DNA of 64,000 bases, taken from assembly GCF_003248515.1 (NCBI RefSeq), contig NZ_QFOB01000009.1, positions 1 to 64,000 of the forward strand, read 5' to 3'. Numbering within the stretch: the stretch's first letter is position 1; each line of letters opens with the position of its first letter. The position numbers and the translations under genes are program-made. This document shows, in pieces, positions 53,054 through 62,664 of the stretch. The notes beneath the pieces were generated by a model that saw only the letters and a program-made list of their open reading frames with translations, had not been told where the DNA came from and ran no database searches. The stretch is from Sphingomonas sp. (GTDB lineage: Bacteria; Pseudomonadota; Alphaproteobacteria; Sphingomonadales; Sphingomonadaceae).

Positions 53054-55570
53054 ATGCTGGCACAGGCCCGGACAATCGCGGAAATCGAGGATCTGATCCG
53101 CATCGACGCCAAAGCGTCGGGCAAGGAAGACGCGATCCGGCAGGCAGGGCAACTGCTCGTTGCCGCCGGCTGTGTCGCTCCCGGTTATGAAGAGAGCATG
53201 ATCGCCCGCGAGGCGGTCGCGAATACCTATCTGGGTTCGGGCGTCGCCATTCCGCATGGCCTGGGCGAAGACAAGGGGCTGGTTCTTCGCGACGGTATCG
53301 TTGTGCTCCAACTGCGCGAGGGCGTCGAATGGAATCCTGGCCAAAGAGCCCATCTGGTGGTTGGCATCGCCGCCAACTCCGATAGCCATCTTGCGATCCT
53401 TCGTCGCCTCACGCGCCTTATTCAAGACGAGACGACACTGGCGAACCTCGTCGCAACCGACGATCGCGAGGTTATCGCAGCCGCCCTCGAACGCGACGCG
53501 GTGCCGGGCGCGGCGCGGCCGGCGGCTGAGGATCTTGCGCAGAGCATCGAATGGACGGTCGATTATCCAGCGGGTCTGCACGCCCGCCCGGCCTCTGCCT
53601 GGGCGGACGCCGCCAAGGCCGGGCCCACCCCCTTGCGTGTCCGGCACGGCGCGGACATGGCCGATCCGCGCAGCCTCGTCTCGCTCCTGCAACTGGGACT
53701 GAAGGCGGGCGATCGCGTCACCATCTCGGCCTCAGGCCCGGAGGCAAGACAGACACTCGACGCCTTCCTGCGCACCGTCACCGGTCTCACCGTGCGCGAG
53801 AAGGCCGACGCCGCGCGCGCTGCGGAAAAGGCGAAGGCGAACGCGCCGGTGCGCGGCTGGAAGCCGGATGGCGAAGCTACGATGATTGCGGGCGTGGCGG
53901 CCAGTCCCGGGCTTGCCATCGGCAAGGTCCATATCCTCGCCGCTGCCGAGCTGGACGTGCCCGATCAGCCGGTCGATCTCGTAACAGGTGGCACGCTGCT
54001 CAACGAGGCGCTGGTGCGCACGCGGGCGCAGATGAAGGCGCTCGTCGACGACACGACACGACGCCTGGGCGCGGGCGACGCCGCCATCTTCGCCGCGCAG
54101 GCGGGTTTGCTCGACGACACCGATCTCATCACGCTGACCTGCCAGCTCATGGTCGAGGGCCATGGCGTCGCCTGGTCCTGGCACCAGGCCGTCGATCGCA
54201 TGGCGGGACAACTCTCTACGCTGGGCAACCCGGTGCTGGCCGCGCGCGCCGCGGATCTGCACGACGTGGGGCGGCGCGTGCTGGCCCAGATCGATCCGGG
54301 TCTTGCGAGCGGAAGCCTCCACGAACTTCCGGACGAGCCCTGTATCCTCCTTGCGGCCGACCTGTCGCCTTCCGATACCGCGACGCTGGACACCGACAAG
54401 GTGGTTGGCATCGCGACGGCCCTGGGCGGGCCGACCTCACACAGCGCCATTCTCGCGCGCACCCTTGGCCTGCCATCGGTCGTAGCCGGCGGAGCGGACC
54501 TCTTGACCCTCGCAGCCGGCGCCATCGCGATCGTTGATGGTGACAGCGGACGGGTCTGGATCAACCCCTCGGCGGCTGATATTGCCTCTGCCCGCCAGTG
54601 GATCGCCGCGATCGCGGAGACCCGTGCGGCGCAAGAGGCCGAGCGCGCCCAGCCGGCGCACACGCTCGACGGGGTCGAGATCGCGATCGGGGCCAATGTG
54701 AACCGGCCTGACCAGGTTGCATTCGCCCTGTCGCAGGGTGGCGAGGGCGTCGGTCTCATGCGCACCGAGTTCCTGTTTCTCGAACGTGGCGACAGCCCCA
54801 CCGAAGCGGAACAGGAAGATGTCTATCGTGGCATGATCGATGCGCTGGAAGGCCGCCCGGTGATCGTGCGCGCGCTCGACATCGGCGGCGACAAGCAGGT
54901 GCCGCATCTCGCCTTGCCCAAGGAAGAGAATCCCTTCCTCGGCGTGCGCGGCGCGCGGCTGCTGCTGCGCCGCCCGGACCTGCTCGATCCGCAGCTTCGC
55001 GCGCTATACCGCGCCGCCAGGGGCGGCGGCGACCTGTCGATCATGTTCCCGATGATCACCTCGGCTCACGAACTTGTAGTCTTGCGCGAACGCTGCGAGG
55101 CGATCCGCGCCGAACTCGACGCTCCTGCCGTCCCGATCGGCATCATGATCGAGCTGCCTGCGGCTGCGGTGCAGGCCCATACGCTCGCGGCCCATGCCGA
55201 TTTCTTCTCGATCGGCACCAACGACCTCACGCAATATGCGCTCGCCATAGACCGGCAGAATCCGGAACTGGCGAGCGAGGCGGACAGTCTTCATCCCGCC
55301 GTATTGCGCCTGATTGCCATGACGGTCGAAGGCGCCAAGACCCATGACCGCTGGGTGGGCGTGTGCGGCGGCATCGCCGGCGATCCCTTCGGGGCGGCGC
55401 TGCTGGCGGGGCTTGGCTGCACTGAGCTCTCGATGACGCCGCGCGATATCCCGGCGGTCAAAGCGCGTATCCGTGCATCGGGCATGGAGGGGCTGCGATC
55501 GCTGGCCGCGCGGGCGCTTACCATGGAAAGCGCCGCTCAGGTTCGCGCGCTCGACGGGGAGCAGGGCTGA
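53054..55570 (+). CDS. fruB: Fructose PTS EIIA-HPr-EI fusion protein
   Basis: 838 residues carrying three PTS modules in one chain: EIIA-Fru with H68 in GVAIPHG, HPr with H176 in GLHARPAS, and Enzyme I from ~275 with H463 in GGPTSHSAI and the PEP-utilising C-terminal barrel (GEGVGLMRTEFLF, CGGIAGDP). It passes phosphate from phosphoenolpyruvate to FruA. No separate general PTS gene is needed for this route. The TGA overlaps the fruK ATG. Confidence 0.96.
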   Translation: MLAQARTIAEIEDLIRIDAKASGKEDAIRQAGQLLVAAGCVAPGYEESMIAREAVANTYLGSGVAIPHGLGEDKGLVLRDGIVVLQLREGVEWNPGQRAHLVVGIAANSDSHLAILRRLTRLIQDETTLANLVATDDREVIAAALERDAVPGAARPAAEDLAQSIEWTVDYPAGLHARPASAWADAAKAGPTPLRVRHGADMADPRSLVSLLQLGLKAGDRVTISASGPEARQTLDAFLRTVTGLTVREKADAARAAEKAKANAPVRGWKPDGEATMIAGVAASPGLAIGKVHILAAAELDVPDQPVDLVTGGTLLNEALVRTRAQMKALVDDTTRRLGAGDAAIFAAQAGLLDDTDLITLTCQLMVEGHGVAWSWHQAVDRMAGQLSTLGNPVLAARAADLHDVGRRVLAQIDPGLASGSLHELPDEPCILLAADLSPSDTATLDTDKVVGIATALGGPTSHSAILARTLGLPSVVAGGADLLTLAAGAIAIVDGDSGRVWINPSAADIASARQWIAAIAETRAAQEAERAQPAHTLDGVEIAIGANVNRPDQVAFALSQGGEGVGLMRTEFLFLERGDSPTEAEQEDVYRGMIDALEGRPVIVRALDIGGDKQVPHLALPKEENPFLGVRGARLLLRRPDLLDPQLRALYRAARGGGDLSIMFPMITSAHELVVLRERCEAIRAELDAPAVPIGIMIELPAAAVQAHTLAAHADFFSIGTNDLTQYALAIDRQNPELASEADSLHPAVLRLIAMTVEGAKTHDRWVGVCGGIAGDPFGAALLAGLGCTELSMTPRDIPAVKARIRASGMEGLRSLAARALTMESAAQVRALDGEQG

Positions 55571-56538
55571 TGCGCGTCGCGACCGTGACCTTCAATCCGG
55601 CGATCGACCAGACCATCAGCCTCGACCGGCTGGTGCGCGGCGAGGTCCATCGCGCGCGCGCATTGCGTGAGGATGCCGGTGGCAAGGGCGTCAATGTCGC
55701 CAGCTGCCTTGCCGACTGGGGGCAGGGCGTCACCGCCTTTGGCCTGCTCGGTGCCGACAATGCCGGCGGATTCGAGGCGCTGTGCGCGCAAAAGTCGATC
55801 GAGGACGGGTTCGTTCGCGTGCCCGGCGCGACCCGCGTGAACCTGAAGATCGTCGACGACGAGACGACGACCGACATCAACATGGATGGTCCATGGGTCG
55901 AGGAGGGCCATATCGAAGCCCTCATACGCGCCATCCTGGCTTACGCCGGCCACGACGCACTTATCGTGCTGTCGGGTAGCGTTCCGCCGGGGTGTCCCCC
56001 CGACATCTATGCCGATCTGATCGTTCGGTTGAAGGGCCTTGGTGCGCGCGTCCTGCTTGATACGAGCGGCGCTCCGCTTGCCATGGGACTGTCGGGCAGC
56101 ATCCTTCCTGACGTCGTCAAGCCCAACCGCGATGAACTGGCCGCCTGGGCCGGTGTTGCTGCGGACGATCCGGACGCGCTGCTCGCCGCCGCGACGCGCC
56201 TCCATGAGCAGGGCGTCGGTCTCGTTGTCGTATCGATGGGCGCCGATGGCGCGCTGTTCCTGTCGGACGAAGGTGCGCTCATCGCGCGGCTCAAGGCGTT
56301 CGAGATCGCCAGCACGGTCGGCGCCGGCGATGCGATGGTCGCCGGGATCGTCGCGGCGCTGATCGAAGGCGCCTCGCTCGAACGCACGGCGCGTCTCGCG
56401 ACCGCCTTCGCGGTTGCCAAGCTCGGCCGGCCGGGGCCGCATCTTCCGAGCCTCGCGACGGTCCACGCGCTCGCGGACGATACAGAGGTGTTCGCGGCAC
56501 GATCGAATGATGCCGCGCTGCTGGGAGAGGCGAAATGA
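55570..56538 (+). CDS. fruK: 1-phosphofructokinase
   Basis: 322 residues, PfkB/ribokinase fold. GGKGVNVA near residue 37 and the C-terminal STVGAGDAMVAG, with the catalytic Asp, are the two PfkB signatures. It converts fructose-1-phosphate to fructose-1,6-bisphosphate in the cytoplasm. It is coupled at both ends (TGATG with fruB, ATGA with fruA). Confidence 0.95.
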   Translation: MRVATVTFNPAIDQTISLDRLVRGEVHRARALREDAGGKGVNVASCLADWGQGVTAFGLLGADNAGGFEALCAQKSIEDGFVRVPGATRVNLKIVDDETTTDINMDGPWVEEGHIEALIRAILAYAGHDALIVLSGSVPPGCPPDIYADLIVRLKGLGARVLLDTSGAPLAMGLSGSILPDVVKPNRDELAAWAGVAADDPDALLAAATRLHEQGVGLVVVSMGADGALFLSDEGALIARLKAFEIASTVGAGDAMVAGIVAALIEGASLERTARLATAFAVAKLGRPGPHLPSLATVHALADDTEVFAARSNDAALLGEAK

Positions 56539-58247
56539 CAAGATTGCTGGCAGTGGTCGAGGGCGGCGATACCGACGTGTCGGCGGTGCTGGCGGGCGAA
56601 GCGCTTCGCAAGGCCGCCAAAGCAGGCGATATACCGATCGAGATCGAGGTGAGGACCGCGCAGGGCGTGGTCAATCCCTTGTCGGAACCGCCACGCCCAG
56701 GCGAAGATGTGCTGCTGTTCGTCTCTCCGCCACAGGCGCGCGACGAGGCGCTGGGCAGGGCGGCCGACAAGCGCCTGAGCCTCGAAGAGGTGCTCGCAGA
56801 TCCCTCGTCGGCGCTTGCTTCCGTCGCATCGGGCAGGGACGCGCGGCGCCGCCCCCCGGCAGCGCCGGTCCGTATCGTCGCAGTGACATCCTGCCCGACC
56901 GGCATCGCCCACACTTTCATGGCGGCCGAAGGGCTCACGGAAGGCGCGAAGCAACTCGGCTACGATATCCGCGTCGAGACGCAAGGCTCAGTCGGCGCAG
57001 GCAATGCGTTGACCGCGGATGAGATCGCTGCAGCCGATATTGTGTTGATCGCCGCTGATCGCGAGATCGATCGCGGTCGCTTCGCGGGCAAGCGCGTCTT
57101 CGCAGGGGGCACGAAGCCCGCCATCACAGGCGGCGCAAAGCTTATCGAAAAGGCGCTGGCCGAAGCGACGGTGCAGGGCGGGGAGGCTTCCGCGCAGGCC
57201 GGGGCCGCGTCGTCCGCCGGCCATGAGAAGGCCGGTCCCTATAAGCATCTGATGACGGGCGTGTCGTTCATGCTGCCCTTCGTGGTGGCGGGCGGTCTCC
57301 TGATCGCGCTGGCCTTCGCGCTTGGCGGTATCCATGCCAATGAGGATGCCGCGGCCGGTACGCTCGCCCATGCGCTGTTCGAGATCGGCGCCAAGGGTGG
57401 GTTCGCCCTGATCGTGCCTGCGCTCGCCGGCTACATTGCCTATTCGATCGCCGACCGGCCAGGAATCGCACCCGGCATGATCGGCGGGATGCTCGCCGCC
57501 AATCTCGGCGCGGGGTTCCTCGGCGGCATCGTAGCGGGTTTCATCGCCGGCTATGGGGTCGAGGGACTGAACCGTTTCATTCGCCTGCCCAAGAATCTGC
57601 AGGGGCTGAAGCCCGTCCTGATCCTGCCGCTTCTGGGCACGCTCCTGACCGGATTGCTGATGGTCTATGCGGTGGGGGCGCCCGTCGCGGCGGCGCTCGC
57701 CTTCCTCACCGAGTGGCTGCGCGGCATGCAGGGGTCGAGCGCGATCCTGCTCGGGCTGATCCTGGGCGCGATGTCGGCTTTCGACATGGGTGGTCCGGTC
57801 AACAAGGCCGGCTATGCCTTCTCGGTCGGCCTGATCGCTAGCCAGGTTTATACGCCGATGGCGGCGACCATGGCCGCAGGTATGACACCGCCTTTGGCAG
57901 TCGCGCTGGCGACGCGGCTGTTCCGCGACCGCTTCACCTTCGACGAGCGCGAGGCCGGGAGCGCGGCCGCCGTACTGGGCCTCGCCTTCATCACCGAAGG
58001 CGCCATCCCGTTCGCTGCGCGTGACCCGTTCCGGGTGATCCCGTCACTGATGGCCGGGTCGGCGGTTGCTGGCGCTATCTCGATGATGGCGGGGGTCGAG
58101 CTGCGCGTGCCGCATGGCGGGCTGTTCGTGCTGCCGATCCCGGGAGCGGTCTCGCATCTCCTCGCCTATGTCGCGGCGATCGCGGCAGGAACGATCGTGA
58201 GCGCGTTTCTGGTGGGCCTGCTCAAGCGCCCGGTCGAGGGCAACTGA
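56535..58247 (+). CDS. fruA: Fructose PTS EIIBC permease
   Basis: 570 residues. Residues 1-~95 are a degenerate duplicate EIIB domain without the active Cys. Residues ~112-210 are the active EIIB with C120 in TSCPTGIAHT. From ~230 the EIIC membrane domain has about eight to ten helices with GGPVNKAGYAF. It phosphorylates fructose to fructose-1-phosphate during import. It is the last gene of fruBKA; the porin follows by ~41 bases and is probably cotranscribed. Confidence 0.96.
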   Translation: MTRLLAVVEGGDTDVSAVLAGEALRKAAKAGDIPIEIEVRTAQGVVNPLSEPPRPGEDVLLFVSPPQARDEALGRAADKRLSLEEVLADPSSALASVASGRDARRRPPAAPVRIVAVTSCPTGIAHTFMAAEGLTEGAKQLGYDIRVETQGSVGAGNALTADEIAAADIVLIAADREIDRGRFAGKRVFAGGTKPAITGGAKLIEKALAEATVQGGEASAQAGAASSAGHEKAGPYKHLMTGVSFMLPFVVAGGLLIALAFALGGIHANEDAAAGTLAHALFEIGAKGGFALIVPALAGYIAYSIADRPGIAPGMIGGMLAANLGAGFLGGIVAGFIAGYGVEGLNRFIRLPKNLQGLKPVLILPLLGTLLTGLLMVYAVGAPVAAALAFLTEWLRGMQGSSAILLGLILGAMSAFDMGGPVNKAGYAFSVGLIASQVYTPMAATMAAGMTPPLAVALATRLFRDRFTFDEREAGSAAAVLGLAFITEGAIPFAARDPFRVIPSLMAGSAVAGAISMMAGVELRVPHGGLFVLPIPGAVSHLLAYVAAIAAGTIVSAFLVGLLKRPVEGN

Positions 58248-58288
58248 CCCTTCGGGGCAAGACAGAACATAACGAAGGACTGGGGAAC

Positions 58289-59704
58289 ATGGCTGGAAGG
58301 ATCGGCCTCGCGGCGCTTGCCGCGCTGGGCATGGGAATGCTCGCGCCCGCTTCATGGGCGCAGGAGCGAGATCAAAGTGCATCGGGGACGCAGGCATCAC
58401 CTTCGCCGCCGCAGCCGGCCAGCGAGGCAAGCCGGACCGTGCCGATCATGCTCGGCGTCCAGCGCAAGCAGCCGCAACCCTGGCAGCCCTTTGCCGATGA
58501 GGGTGTGTCGATCGCGCTCAACTATACCGGCGAAGCGGCGGGGAATGTGACGGGAGGCCTGCGCCGGAAAGCGGCTCATGCCGGGCAACTCTATATCGGC
58601 GCCGATCTCGACCTTGACAGGATCGCCGGCATCGGCGGCGGCGCCCTGCATTTTGCGGTGACCAACCGCCACGGCGACAATCTCTCGCAGATCGCGATCG
58701 GCAACAACACATCGGTCCAGGAGATCTGGGGCACCCAGAACACTCATCTCGCGATCCTGACCTATGAGCAGAAGCTGCTGGGCGGCGCGCTCGCCATCGA
58801 AGCCGGCAAGAGCCAGGCGAACATCCACTTCCTCAATTCGCCGATCTACTGCAATTTCCAGAGCAACTCGGCTTGCGGCAACCCGACCTTCGTTTTCAAG
58901 AACAGCAATTTCACCTATTTTCCCGCCTCGAGCTGGATGGCGCATGCCAGGCTCAGCGTCACCCCGAGGGTGTGGGCGCATGTCGGCGTCTATGAAGTCA
59001 ATCCCGACCGGCGCGATCCGAACGACGACGGGTTCAGCTTCAGCGCCCGCAACGCAACTGGCGTGATCGTGCCGTGGGAGATTGGCTACAGCACCAAAGC
59101 CGCGGACGAGCGGCTCCCGCGCAACTATATCATCGGCGGCTGGTTCGACCGCGCCGACTATGCCGATCCGCTGCGCGATGCGGATGGCGGGATCGCGATC
59201 CTCACCGACCGGCCCGCTGCCACGCGCCATGGCCGTTCCGGTATCTATATCCGCTTCGACCAGATGCTGACTCGGCCCGATCCTCATTCGGACCGTGGCC
59301 TCACACTGTTCGGGGTGGCGATGACCAATCTGTCCGGCCGGGTCGAGGAGCGGCGTTTCCTCGAACTGGGCCTGGTCCAAAAGGGCACCTTCCGGGGCCG
59401 TGACCAGGATACGATCGGGTTCGTCGTCAACCAGCAGAGCTTTTCCGATCTCGCGATGGAGCGGATGCGCGCTGCCCGGATCGCGGCGGGCGGCGACGGC
59501 AATGTCCGGCGCAACCAGTATATGATGGAGCTTGCCTATGGCGCCCAGATCGGTCCCGCGATCCGGGTGTCGCCGAACGTCCAGTATATCCTGCATCCCG
59601 ATCAGACCGGAGCGCCGTTTCGTTCGAGCAACATCGGCAACGCTCTCATCTTCGGATTCAAGTTCACGGTCGATGCGCCGACGCTACTGGCAATGACGCG
59701 ATAG
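58289..59704 (+). CDS. OprB-type carbohydrate porin
   Basis: 471 residues with a signal peptide (cleavage near SWAQER) and an OprB-like 16-strand beta-barrel. It has alternating aromatic strands such as GIYIRFDQMLT and conserved NPxxRDPNDDGFSF-like segments. It ends VDAPTLLAMTR without a terminal aromatic. Members let mono- and small oligosaccharides cross the outer membrane. Its position after fruA suggests fructose. This is passive entry, in contrast to the TonB-driven receptors of the fructan and sucrose loci. Confidence 0.9.
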   Translation: MAGRIGLAALAALGMGMLAPASWAQERDQSASGTQASPSPPQPASEASRTVPIMLGVQRKQPQPWQPFADEGVSIALNYTGEAAGNVTGGLRRKAAHAGQLYIGADLDLDRIAGIGGGALHFAVTNRHGDNLSQIAIGNNTSVQEIWGTQNTHLAILTYEQKLLGGALAIEAGKSQANIHFLNSPIYCNFQSNSACGNPTFVFKNSNFTYFPASSWMAHARLSVTPRVWAHVGVYEVNPDRRDPNDDGFSFSARNATGVIVPWEIGYSTKAADERLPRNYIIGGWFDRADYADPLRDADGGIAILTDRPAATRHGRSGIYIRFDQMLTRPDPHSDRGLTLFGVAMTNLSGRVEERRFLELGLVQKGTFRGRDQDTIGFVVNQQSFSDLAMERMRAARIAAGGDGNVRRNQYMMELAYGAQIGPAIRVSPNVQYILHPDQTGAPFRSSNIGNALIFGFKFTVDAPTLLAMTR

Positions 59705-59808
59705 GCGCCACGCGGTGCGGCATGTAAGATGCTTCCACTAGTTTGTCATTTCATGGTTTTGCAGGTTTTTGCAGAATTTTGCTTAGTCAGGATCTGAGGT
59801 TGCGCGCT

Positions 59809-60483
59809 ATGGTTCCGAACGCCTTTCTTTTCGATCTGGATGGAACGCTGGTCGACAGTGTCTATCAGCATGTGCTTGCCTGGCATGAAGCGCTGCGCGC
59901 GGAGGCAATCGAACTGTCGGTCTGGCGCATTCATCGCAAGATCGGCATGAGTGGCGGCCTCTTTGCCGATCAGTTGCTTCGCGAAATCGGACGGGAAGTC
60001 GATGCCGGAACGATCGAACGCCTGCGGGCAAGCCATGCCGAGGCGTATCGCCGACTCGCCGCTTCCGTTGTGCCGCTTCCGGGGGCAAGGGAGCTTCTCG
60101 CCGGGTTGACGCAGATGGGTATTCGCTGGGCGATAGCGACGAGCGGACGCCTGGAAACGGCCGCGCCAAACCTGGCCGCACTGGGCGTGGATCCCGCAAG
60201 CGCAATCGTCGTGACACGCGATCAGGTGCGCTTCGCCAAGCCCGACCCGGACCTGTTTCTTGAAGCGGCACGGCGGCTCGAAGTGCCGATCGAAAGCGCG
60301 ATCGTTGTCGGTGATAGCATCTGGGATATGCTCGCCGCCGCGCGGTGCCGCGCGCTTGGCGTCGGCTTGCTTTCGGGCGGCTATGGCGCGGACGAACTTG
60401 AGCGCAGCGGTGCATTGCGCGTCTATGACGACCCGGCCGATCTGTACCGTCATCTCGACGAGATCGCCTCGCGAACCCGCTAA
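59809..60483 (+). CDS. HAD-superfamily phosphatase
   Basis: 224 residues. HAD motif I is FDLDGTLVDS at the start, with nucleophile and acid/base Asp. Motif II is in ATSGR, the motif III Lys in RFAKPDPDLF, and motif IV in VVGDSIWDM. A C1 helical cap is present. It resembles phosphoglycolate/beta-phosphoglucomutase-type sugar phosphatases. ATG 59809 has GAGG eight bases upstream. It could dephosphorylate a sugar phosphate linked to fructose use; the substrate is unknown. Confidence 0.9.
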   Translation: MVPNAFLFDLDGTLVDSVYQHVLAWHEALRAEAIELSVWRIHRKIGMSGGLFADQLLREIGREVDAGTIERLRASHAEAYRRLAASVVPLPGARELLAGLTQMGIRWAIATSGRLETAAPNLAALGVDPASAIVVTRDQVRFAKPDPDLFLEAARRLEVPIESAIVVGDSIWDMLAAARCRALGVGLLSGGYGADELERSGALRVYDDPADLYRHLDEIASRTR

Positions 60484-60582
60484 CTGCAGATTGGTGTGCA
60501 AGAAATCGTTTTCCGCAGGGCGACTGGGCGCTATGACGCTAGTCTGGATTTACGTTGTCTGCTGCGTAGAGGAGCTTGCAGA

Positions 60583-60774
60583 ATGCACTATGAAGATCGT
60601 TTGCTGAAGTTGCGCGAGGTTGTGGTTGCTAACGTGAACGATGAATTTCGGTACAAAGTGGGCGAGAAGGTTCGCGAACTGGGCTATCTGGACGTAACTG
60701 ATTTCCTTGAAGCAAAACCCAGAGAAGCCCATTTGGCCGAAGTGGAAAGGCTGGTCGCAGATAGTTCCAGATAG
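60583..60774 (+). CDS. Small unknown protein, 63 residues
   Basis: A short helical protein (HYEDRLLKLREVVVANVNDE.., ending VERLVADSSR) with a strong ribosome site, AGAGGAG eight bases before ATG 60583. No family is recognised. It has no membrane segment or cysteine. Confidence 0.55.
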   Translation: MHYEDRLLKLREVVVANVNDEFRYKVGEKVRELGYLDVTDFLEAKPREAHLAEVERLVADSSR

Positions 60775-60937
60775 TCCTATCACCGATGTTTCGATGACTT
60801 GGGTCTTCAGCGCGATACCGACAAGGCTGTGTTGGGCTGAACCGCGAGACAAGGAGACCTTTGCCCTCGGCAGGACATGCGAGCCGGAAATGCCGGCGGT
60901 CGTGTGCACCTCCGTCGGCGCAGCGGGAAGAACTGCT

Positions 60938-61357
60938 ATGAAGGATTTGGCGGCGATGCGGCGGCGCGCCATTGATCTCATGCGTGAGGCCATCGCCCTG
61001 CTTGATGAGGCGGGTGAGAAGTTTTCCGCATTGCATTTGCAGGCTGCGATCGATGCCGCTGAGCGCATTCTTCCGATGAGGCCGGGTGATCAGCTTCCCG
61101 ACGATAGGCCGGACGCGCCGGCGGCGGAAAGCCTTACTGTCGATCCGGCATTTGTCCGCGCGATCGGGGGCGCGCTGGCGCTGGTGGCGACGTTGCTGGC
61201 ACGCCAAGGGAGCGTCTCGGTCAGGGAATTTTCGAATCTGCTTGGTATCTATGCCTTGGCGGTCAAGGAAAAGTCGGCCGATGAAGGGCTGATCAACGCC
61301 TGCTGGGTCGCGATCATTCGTGACATCGCCGAAGCCCAGGGCGACGACGAAACATAA
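60938..61357 (+). CDS. Unknown protein, 139 residues
   Basis: From ATG 60938 with GGGAAG upstream. The first part is a helix pair (MKDLAAMRRRAIDLMREAIALLDEAGE.., LQAAIDAAERI), a pattern seen in sphingomonad proteins of unknown role. The second part, from ~70, is also helical and mildly hydrophobic (FVRAIGGALALVATLLAR). It carries no motif that suggests catalysis. A longer upstream frame lacks coding character. Confidence 0.65.
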   Translation: MKDLAAMRRRAIDLMREAIALLDEAGEKFSALHLQAAIDAAERILPMRPGDQLPDDRPDAPAAESLTVDPAFVRAIGGALALVATLLARQGSVSVREFSNLLGIYALAVKEKSADEGLINACWVAIIRDIAEAQGDDET

Positions 61358-61532
61358 TCTTTCCTGGATCAATTGTCATGGGCGCTAATCATGGGCGAAT
61401 TCACCTTCGGCTATTCAACTGGCCTCACATTCACAGGTCGCTTCGGCGCGCATCCTCAAATTGAAGCGCGTCCTCAATTCGCAGCCGCGATCCGCCCTGT
61501 TGCTGACCAGTGACCGCATGGCGAGTGCATCT

Positions 61533-61688
61533 CACGCCACTGGAGCCTCCTGGGTCAATCAGATCGGGCACTTCGTCGCCAATCTTATTAGCTGGAAGAT
61601 CCGCCGTCGCGTTCATCGCTTGACCGCGGAGATCGAGGCGGCGATCGAAAGTTATATCGCCGCCATCTACGCAGACACCAGACCTTTA
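61533..61688 (+). pseudogene. IS630-family transposase remnant (C-terminus)
   Basis: About 52 residues (HATGASWVNQIGHFVANLIS.., RRRVHRLTAEIEAAIESYIA) match the end of IS630-type transposases, whose usual text is HFTPTSASWLNxVERFF...RRGxHxS. The DDE core upstream is absent, so only a scar remains. The reading frame then runs on into the opposite strand of the SDR gene without meaning. It marks a past insertion in this 424-bp gap. Confidence 0.6.
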
Positions 61689-61781
61689 GATGAGCTAAGT
61701 CTGCCAATGACATTAGCGCTTCTGTCCACGGACACTCGAGACCGTGCTTCAGCAAAGCAATATCACTTCAGAATCCGGATA

Positions 61782-62561
61782 CTAGCGATAAACGATTCCC
61801 CCGTCGGTCAGAATGGACTGGCCCGTAATATAGTCGGAATCGTTGCTGGCCAGGAAGGCAACCAATGCGGCGACGTCCTCGGGCGTTTGGGCGCGTCCCA
61901 GAGCGATGCCATCGACATACTTCTTGTACGTCTCACCCTTTGCCGCGCCGGTCAGTTCCGAAAAACGTTCATCGATCTCCACCCACATGTCGGTGCCGAC
62001 AATGCCGGGGCAATAAGCATTCACGGTGATGCCGGCTGAGGCGTACTCCTTGGCCGCCGCCTGGGTGAGGGCTCGAACAGCGAACTTGGTGGCCGAGTAA
62101 ACGCCGAGCATGGCAAAACCGTCATGGCCGGCGATCGAGGAGGCATTGATGATCTTGCCCTTGTGGCCCCGCGCCTTGAATTTGGCGGCTGCCGCCTGGA
62201 TGCCCCAGATGACGCTGTAGACGTCGACTGGGAAAATCCGGTCCAGGTCCTTCTGCTCGACCTCAGACAGTGGCTTCACTTGAGCAATGCCGGCATTGTT
62301 GATGATGACATCAAAGCCGCCCAGCGCCTGTTCGGCGTGGTCGACAGCCTCGTAGACCTGATCACGCTGGCTGACATCGGCGATGAAGGTGGTGGCCCGG
62401 ATACCCAGGGCCTCAACCTCGTGGCGCACACTTTCCAGCTTGTCTGCCTTGATGTCGACCAGAGCCAGATTAGCTCCGTCCTTGGCGAGGCGAAGTGCGA
62501 TGCCACGACCGATGCCCTGGCTGGCGCCGGTGATCAATATGGATTTGTTCTTCACGGACAT
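61782..62561 (-). CDS. budC: SDR oxidoreductase, acetoin/diacetyl reductase-like
   Basis: 259 residues, classical short-chain dehydrogenase. Cofactor loop TGASQGIGRGIA, NNAG motif, Ser of NASSIAG, and YSATKFAVRAL with catalytic Tyr and Lys. The segment CPGIVGTDMW and the C-terminal YITGQSILTDGGIVYR match (S)-acetoin-forming diacetyl reductases. It interconverts diacetyl, acetoin and butanediol with NADH. It is probably cotranscribed with adhP and the aldehyde dehydrogenase upstream. Confidence 0.88.
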   Translation of the reverse strand: MSVKNKSILITGASQGIGRGIALRLAKDGANLALVDIKADKLESVRHEVEALGIRATTFIADVSQRDQVYEAVDHAEQALGGFDVIINNAGIAQVKPLSEVEQKDLDRIFPVDVYSVIWGIQAAAAKFKARGHKGKIINASSIAGHDGFAMLGVYSATKFAVRALTQAAAKEYASAGITVNAYCPGIVGTDMWVEIDERFSELTGAAKGETYKKYVDGIALGRAQTPEDVAALVAFLASNDSDYITGQSILTDGGIVYR

Positions 62562-62664
62562 GACTATTCCCTTTTGGCCTGCGGGTTCGCTTGTCGGACA
62601 CCGATGGCGACGATCAGCAGATGAGCGGAGCAGGTCCCTCCCGCCCGCACTGACACCTTGAGGT

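Noticed and set aside
61461..62039. 192-codon plus-strand frame
   Set aside because: Only the first third resembles a transposase end; the rest is antisense to the SDR gene.
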